Assembly (NCBI GenBank): GCA_003024985.2
Contig: PXIH01S0118888.1
Strand: one strand, 5' to 3'
From: Euperipatoides rowelli
Lineage: Eukaryota > Onychophora > Udeonychophora > Euonychophora > Peripatopsidae
Length of the DNA stretch: 10,135 nt
The notes below the pieces were generated by a model. That model saw nothing but the letters and a program-made list of their open reading frames with translations, was not told the DNA's origin and did not search any database. Shown here one piece after another: positions 8,060 to 10,135 of this stretch (position 1 is its first letter; the number at the start of each line of letters is the position of its first letter). The position numbers and the translations under genes were made by a program.

Positions 8060-8546
8060 GTAAAATCTTGTTGATAAAAAATCTGTCTTTAAAACTTACA
8101 AAAACAAGTTGGTTAATTTAAAAGCAGGTAGAAGCTTAAAATTAATGGCCAATATGGCAAATTTTTATTATAAGTGTCCTACCCACTAAAGACGACCTAA
8201 GAAGTAGAAATATATAGGTTCTCAGGATTTAAATTGTGTATTCGGTTGTGGCCAAATTAAGACCCAATTGCATTTATTCGCTGACTGTTAGAGAGTAGGC
8301 CTAATCTCTGTCATATCGCCTCTATTACACAGGATAACAGTTTACTACAACTTAAGGGTTTTTCAAAAAAAGCAAATTTGGATTTAATTCCAACAAGTTT
8401 GAAAAAAATATATGATTGCCATTTATTTTGCAATCTGGAAAAAGAGGTGTGAAATATTATTTGAGAATAAGAGTCAATTAACATTGGATTATGTAACAAG
8501 TTTTGTAGGCAAAATATTACAGAGAGACTATTTTTTTACTTTCTGA
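8060..8546 (+). pseudogene. LINE ORF2 C-terminal Cys/His domain, copy C
   Basis: After the stop at 8057 the protein is still readable in pieces. LPTKDDLRSRNI lies near 8178-8213. Then, in frame 3, comes CVFGCGQIKTQLHLFADC, with Cys at 8235, Cys at 8247, His at 8271 and Cys at 8286: CX3CX7HX4C, exactly the spacing established for the C-terminal domain of L1 ORF2 proteins. That domain binds nucleic acid and is needed for retrotransposition. A final piece, FAIWKKRCEILFENKSQLTL to RDYFFTF, ends at the TGA at 8544-8546, and is the usual W-x-x-R-x-x-x-x-F-type ending. Stops at 8211 and 8289 break the frame. Confidence 0.83.
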
Positions 8547-8589
8547 CTTTTTAATGGGTAAATTATGGGATTTAAGAACAATTTCAGTT

Positions 8590-8709
8590 AAAAAAAAAAA
8601 AAAAGGTAAAAAAAAAAAGGAAAATGAAAAAAAAAAAACGAAGTGAAGAGGGAAAAAGGAAAAGTGAGAGGGGAAAAAAACAATAAGGGAGGAAAAAAAA
8701 AAAAAAAAT
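8590..8709 (+). repeat. A/G-rich tract, probable decayed poly(A) tail of copy C
   Basis: About 120 bases of A runs mixed with G and only a handful of pyrimidines, beginning 43 bases after the ORF2 stop. The first run (8590-8604) is the natural candidate for the LINE poly(A) tail. The rest may be slippage expansion of that tail or an older purine microsatellite. I found no convincing target-site duplication between its end and the start of copy C. Confidence 0.65.
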
Positions 8710-8934
8710 AGTAAAATTTGAAAAGAATGAATTAAGAAAAGGGAACCTTTGGGTAATACTGTGATATTGTACGAGTTTATTGTTTTAAAGAATATTCTTG
8801 TTAACCAGCTTGGGACAAAAGATAATAATAAAAAGGCCTTATAATAAGGTACTGTATACTTAAAAAACAGATAATCTCTATTTTTACTCATTTAACACCT
8901 TAATTTTCTAATTTAAACTCTACGTTGATAAACA
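8710..8934. other. Probable intron sequence, no recognisable gene
   Basis: AT-rich sequence between the LINE tail and the pyrimidine tract of the putative splice acceptor. It is unlike the LINE copies and has no motif I recognise. Confidence 0.45.
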
Positions 8935-8957
8935 ACTCTTTTCTTCCTACCTTTCAG
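8935..8957 (+). promoter_or_regulatory. Putative 3' splice site (acceptor) of the last host exon
   Basis: A pyrimidine-rich run (CTCTTTTCTTCCTACCTTTCAG) ends in CAG at 8955-8957, with a branch-point-like TTGATAAAC just upstream. The base composition changes sharply after the CAG, from AT-rich sequence to a block with higher GC and coding-like codons, as expected at an intron-exon border. No spliced transcript was available, so the site is a prediction. Confidence 0.62.
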
Positions 8958-9092
8958 ATGAAAGACAAGTTGAAAAAGAGGCTGAACAGCTCAAGTGGCG
9001 AACCCATGTCGCCAGCTTGGCTTATACCAAAAATACATAGCAGCTCAGCTGGTTCAGCCGACCCACAGAGCTACTCCCACTTGGCTAGTTGA
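8958..9092 (+). CDS. Probable last coding exon of an unidentified host gene
   Basis: Two reading frames are open after the acceptor and I cannot identify either protein. One uses the triplets from 8960: ERQVEKEAEQLKWR followed by THVASLAYTKNT, stop TAG at 9038-9040. Its use of GAG, CTC, AAG, ACC, GTC, GCC and AGC looks coding, and it would be a charged, helical C-terminus. The other begins directly at ATG 8958: MKDKLKKRLNSSSGEPMSP and so on, rich in Ser and Pro, stop TGA at 9090-9092. I mildly prefer the first. The ATG directly after the acceptor is probably coincidental. The exon would continue as 3' UTR to the AATAAA at 9207. It is much less AT-rich than its surroundings and is not similar to the LINE copies. 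Upstream exons would lie outside the window. Confidence 0.5.
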   Translation: MKDKLKKRLNSSSGEPMSPAWLIPKIHSSSAGSADPQSYSHLAS

Positions 9093-9206
9093 GAAGTTTA
9101 TATTTTGTATGAAGTTTTTTTGTTTGTTTTTGTAGCCTCTCTTTCTGAACTTTGTGGAAGTGGGGTTTGATGTACTGTAATTGAAAATGTATTAACTTTC
9201 TTTTTG

Positions 9207-9212
9207 AATAAA
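9207..9212 (+). terminator. Polyadenylation signal AATAAA, proximal
   Basis: AATAAA lies 167 or 115 bases after the two candidate stop codons. An A run follows four bases later and a T-rich, TGTG-containing stretch at 9241-9275 could be the downstream element. Because the A run begins so soon after the signal, a retroposed cDNA with its own tail cannot be excluded. Confidence 0.55.
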
Positions 9213-9228
9213 GGTAAAAAAAAAAAAA

Positions 9229-9790
9229 CAGTTTAAAGTCGGTCTTTAATTTTTTATTTTGTGTCCAGATTTTATAATAAACTTATTTTTAAAATTATAA
9301 ATTTATACATTTGTAAAGATAAAATGTTTTTGTAGAAACATTAAAAATTGCAAAAGAATTTACATTTCGGAGAACAATCTTGAAAATACCCACGACTTTG
9401 AAAGAAAGTCTATAGTCTTACAGTTGTATTGAAAGAGGTGAAATAAACTACAGCAAATGCCAAGATGTAGTGGTCGAGAGGTTTGTACCTGGCCAGTGAC
9501 AATGCTAGGCTTGTCCATATAAGGGGTCGAGTGCCGAAAAATGTTGAAATTTTCTTTTGCCATTGGACAGGACTGAGGATTTTTTTCTATTTCTAGTGAT
9601 CCTAATGACGGAATTTTCAAGCAATAAATGGATTTATGGCTGACATTTTGGATTAAAACAGACGAACCCTCTAAACATCACTGTTGTATCCTGTTTATGA
9701 AGATTGTAAAAGATACAAATGTGCATATTGTAAATAGAAGTTCGTTTCTGCTGTTGTGCGAAACTTGTAATAAAATATATATAAAAAAAA
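9229..9790 (+). other. Possible distal 3' UTR with further polyadenylation signals
   Basis: The first 130 bases are AT-rich and featureless. From about 9365 to 9770 the sequence is more complex, with stops in all frames and no recognised protein on either strand. AATAAA occurs at 9623-9628 and 9769-9774, the latter followed nine bases on by an A13 run. TGTAAATA, the Pumilio-type element, lies at 9729-9736, 33 bases before the last signal. This fits a longer alternative 3' UTR of the exon at 8958, but nothing in the sequence proves transcription. Confidence 0.35.
9769..9774 (+). terminator. Polyadenylation signal AATAAA, distal
   Basis: AATAAA followed by TATATATA-like bases and an A13 run. 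It could end an extended 3' UTR of the host gene. AATAAA is common by chance in DNA this AT-rich, so the confidence is modest. Confidence 0.35.
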
Positions 9791-9980
9791 AAAAATACAG
9801 CAAATGAAAAATAAACATATAAAATAAAAATTAATAATTTCATAATTATAAAAATATCAAAATATTTTTTTTTAATTAATGCAAATTTTTGTAAGTAATT
9901 TAAGTTATTTTGAATTCCAGAATTTTTTTAAGTATAAGCAGAGTTCATTTTAAGTATTTAAAAGTCTTAAAATGCTAACA
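9791..9980. other. AT-rich sequence, nothing recognised
   Basis: Low-complexity A/T-rich bases between the distal A run and the repeat-like block near the window end. No open reading frame or motif is seen. Confidence 0.5.
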
Positions 9981-10051
9981 GGTTATAGGGCTCCACCCCC
10001 TAAACCCCATTGAGGGGCTTATAGACCCCCAAACCTTCAGCTTATAGCATT

Positions 10052-10081
10052 ACAAATACAAATACAAATACAAATACAAAT
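10052..10081 (+). repeat. (ACAAAT)5 microsatellite
   Basis: Five perfect tandem copies of the hexamer ACAAAT, followed directly by ATGACGGACAAC. Short A-rich tandem tails of this kind often mark the 3' end of SINEs or some LINEs, so this may be the boundary of a short retroelement. Confidence 0.9.
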
Positions 10082-10086
10082 ATGAC

Positions 10087-10121
10087 GGACAACAACAGAC
10101 TATAGTCCAGCGAGGTTGTCC
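10087..10121. repeat. Inverted repeat with internal palindrome
   Basis: GGACAAC (10087-10093) and GTTGTCC (10115-10121) are perfect 7-bp inverted arms. Between them lies the 10-bp palindrome GACTATAGTC (10098-10107). Directly after the microsatellite, this resembles the structured edge of a repeat element. The family is not recognised and the window ends 14 bases later. Confidence 0.7.
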
Positions 10122-10135
10122 CTAGTCCTAATCTA

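Larger units (their letters stand above)
3529..8603 (+). mobile_element. LINE copy C: near-complete two-ORF element (L1/Tx1-like), interrupted by an insertion
   Basis: The most complete retrotransposon of the window. In order: ORF1 with two Cys/His clusters (3529-4653), a T-rich spacer with a T10A11 palindrome, ORF2 endonuclease (about 4927-5555), linker and reverse transcriptase (5569-8059), C-terminal CCHC domain (about 8160-8546), and an A-run tail from 8590. ORF2 without the 6339-6904 insertion and one repeat copy would be roughly 1,000 codons, a normal length for L1-type ORF2. The C-terminal CX3CX7HX4C spacing equals that established for L1 ORF2 proteins, which points to the L1/Tx1 superfamily. 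No RNase H domain is seen. The element has many frameshifts and stops and lacks its YADD motif, so it is inactive. The 5' boundary is uncertain because ORF1 abuts copy B with no visible UTR. Confidence 0.85.

Noticed and set aside
8517-8891. 124-codon - strand open frame rich in Phe, Ser and Leu
   Set aside because: It is the translation of the reverse complement of the A/G-rich tail (8590-8709), so the apparent hydrophobic protein is a composition artefact.
8958-9228. Retroposed cDNA with its own poly(A) instead of a host exon
   Set aside because: Possible because the A run follows AATAAA closely, but the pyrimidine-rich acceptor ending in CAG just upstream is better explained by a real terminal exon. 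I saw no direct repeats around it.
9440-9806. Repeat of TACAGCAAATG at about 9450 and 9797
   Set aside because: Only about ten shared bases without flanking similarity; likely coincidence in A-rich sequence.
9360-9843. Two - strand open frames (86 and 69 codons) in the putative 3' UTR
   Set aside because: No family motif and no supporting context; the length is expected by chance.
6339-10047. AGCTTATAG shared by the insert edge (as reverse complement near 6339) and 10039-10047
   Set aside because: A nine-base match in AT-rich DNA with no extended similarity.
1-10135. CRISPR arrays, tRNA or rRNA genes, riboswitches, bacterial operons
   Set aside because: No regularly spaced direct repeats, no cloverleaf or rRNA landmark sequence, and the context is clearly eukaryotic.

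Overview
The window looks like nuclear DNA from an invertebrate animal. It is AT-rich, has no bacterial-style gene arrangement, and carries decayed non-LTR retrotransposons (LINEs), AATAAA polyadenylation signals, homopolymer and microsatellite runs, and one convincing 3' splice site. I cannot name the species or phylum from the sequence.

Layout. All LINE material lies on the + strand. Copy A (about 52-2029) has an ORF1 with a zinc knuckle followed by only the endonuclease part of ORF2. Copy B (about 2471-3522) is only an ORF1, of a different subfamily. Copy C (about 3529-8603) is a nearly complete element: ORF1, apurinic-type endonuclease, reverse transcriptase, a C-terminal CCHC domain with the spacing of the L1 ORF2 protein, and a poly(A)-like tail. 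All three copies are dead, broken by frameshifts and stop codons. In copy C the sequence where the catalytic YADD motif should stand has been lost.

The most striking feature is inside the reverse transcriptase of copy C. A 566-bp segment (6339-6904) is flanked by a perfect 18-bp direct repeat (6321-6338 and 6905-6922). On the - strand it carries an intronless, frameshifted fragment of an M1-family zinc aminopeptidase, running from the [12 protein letters not shown] region to just past the GAMEN-type motif. This looks like a target-site duplication around a piece of host mRNA copied into the LINE. It has no poly(A) tail, and the mRNA copy is truncated at both ends.

Downstream of the LINE cluster, 8958-9228 looks like the last exon of a host gene on the + strand: a pyrimidine-rich acceptor ending in CAG, a short coding stretch with codon use unlike the LINEs, a stop, and an AATAAA. 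A second stretch to about 9790 may be a distal 3' UTR with further polyadenylation signals. If so, the LINE graveyard sits in the last intron of that gene, in the sense orientation. The final 160 bp hold an (ACAAAT)5 microsatellite and a palindromic hairpin that look like the edge of another repeat.

No complete functional gene, structural RNA gene or CRISPR array is visible.
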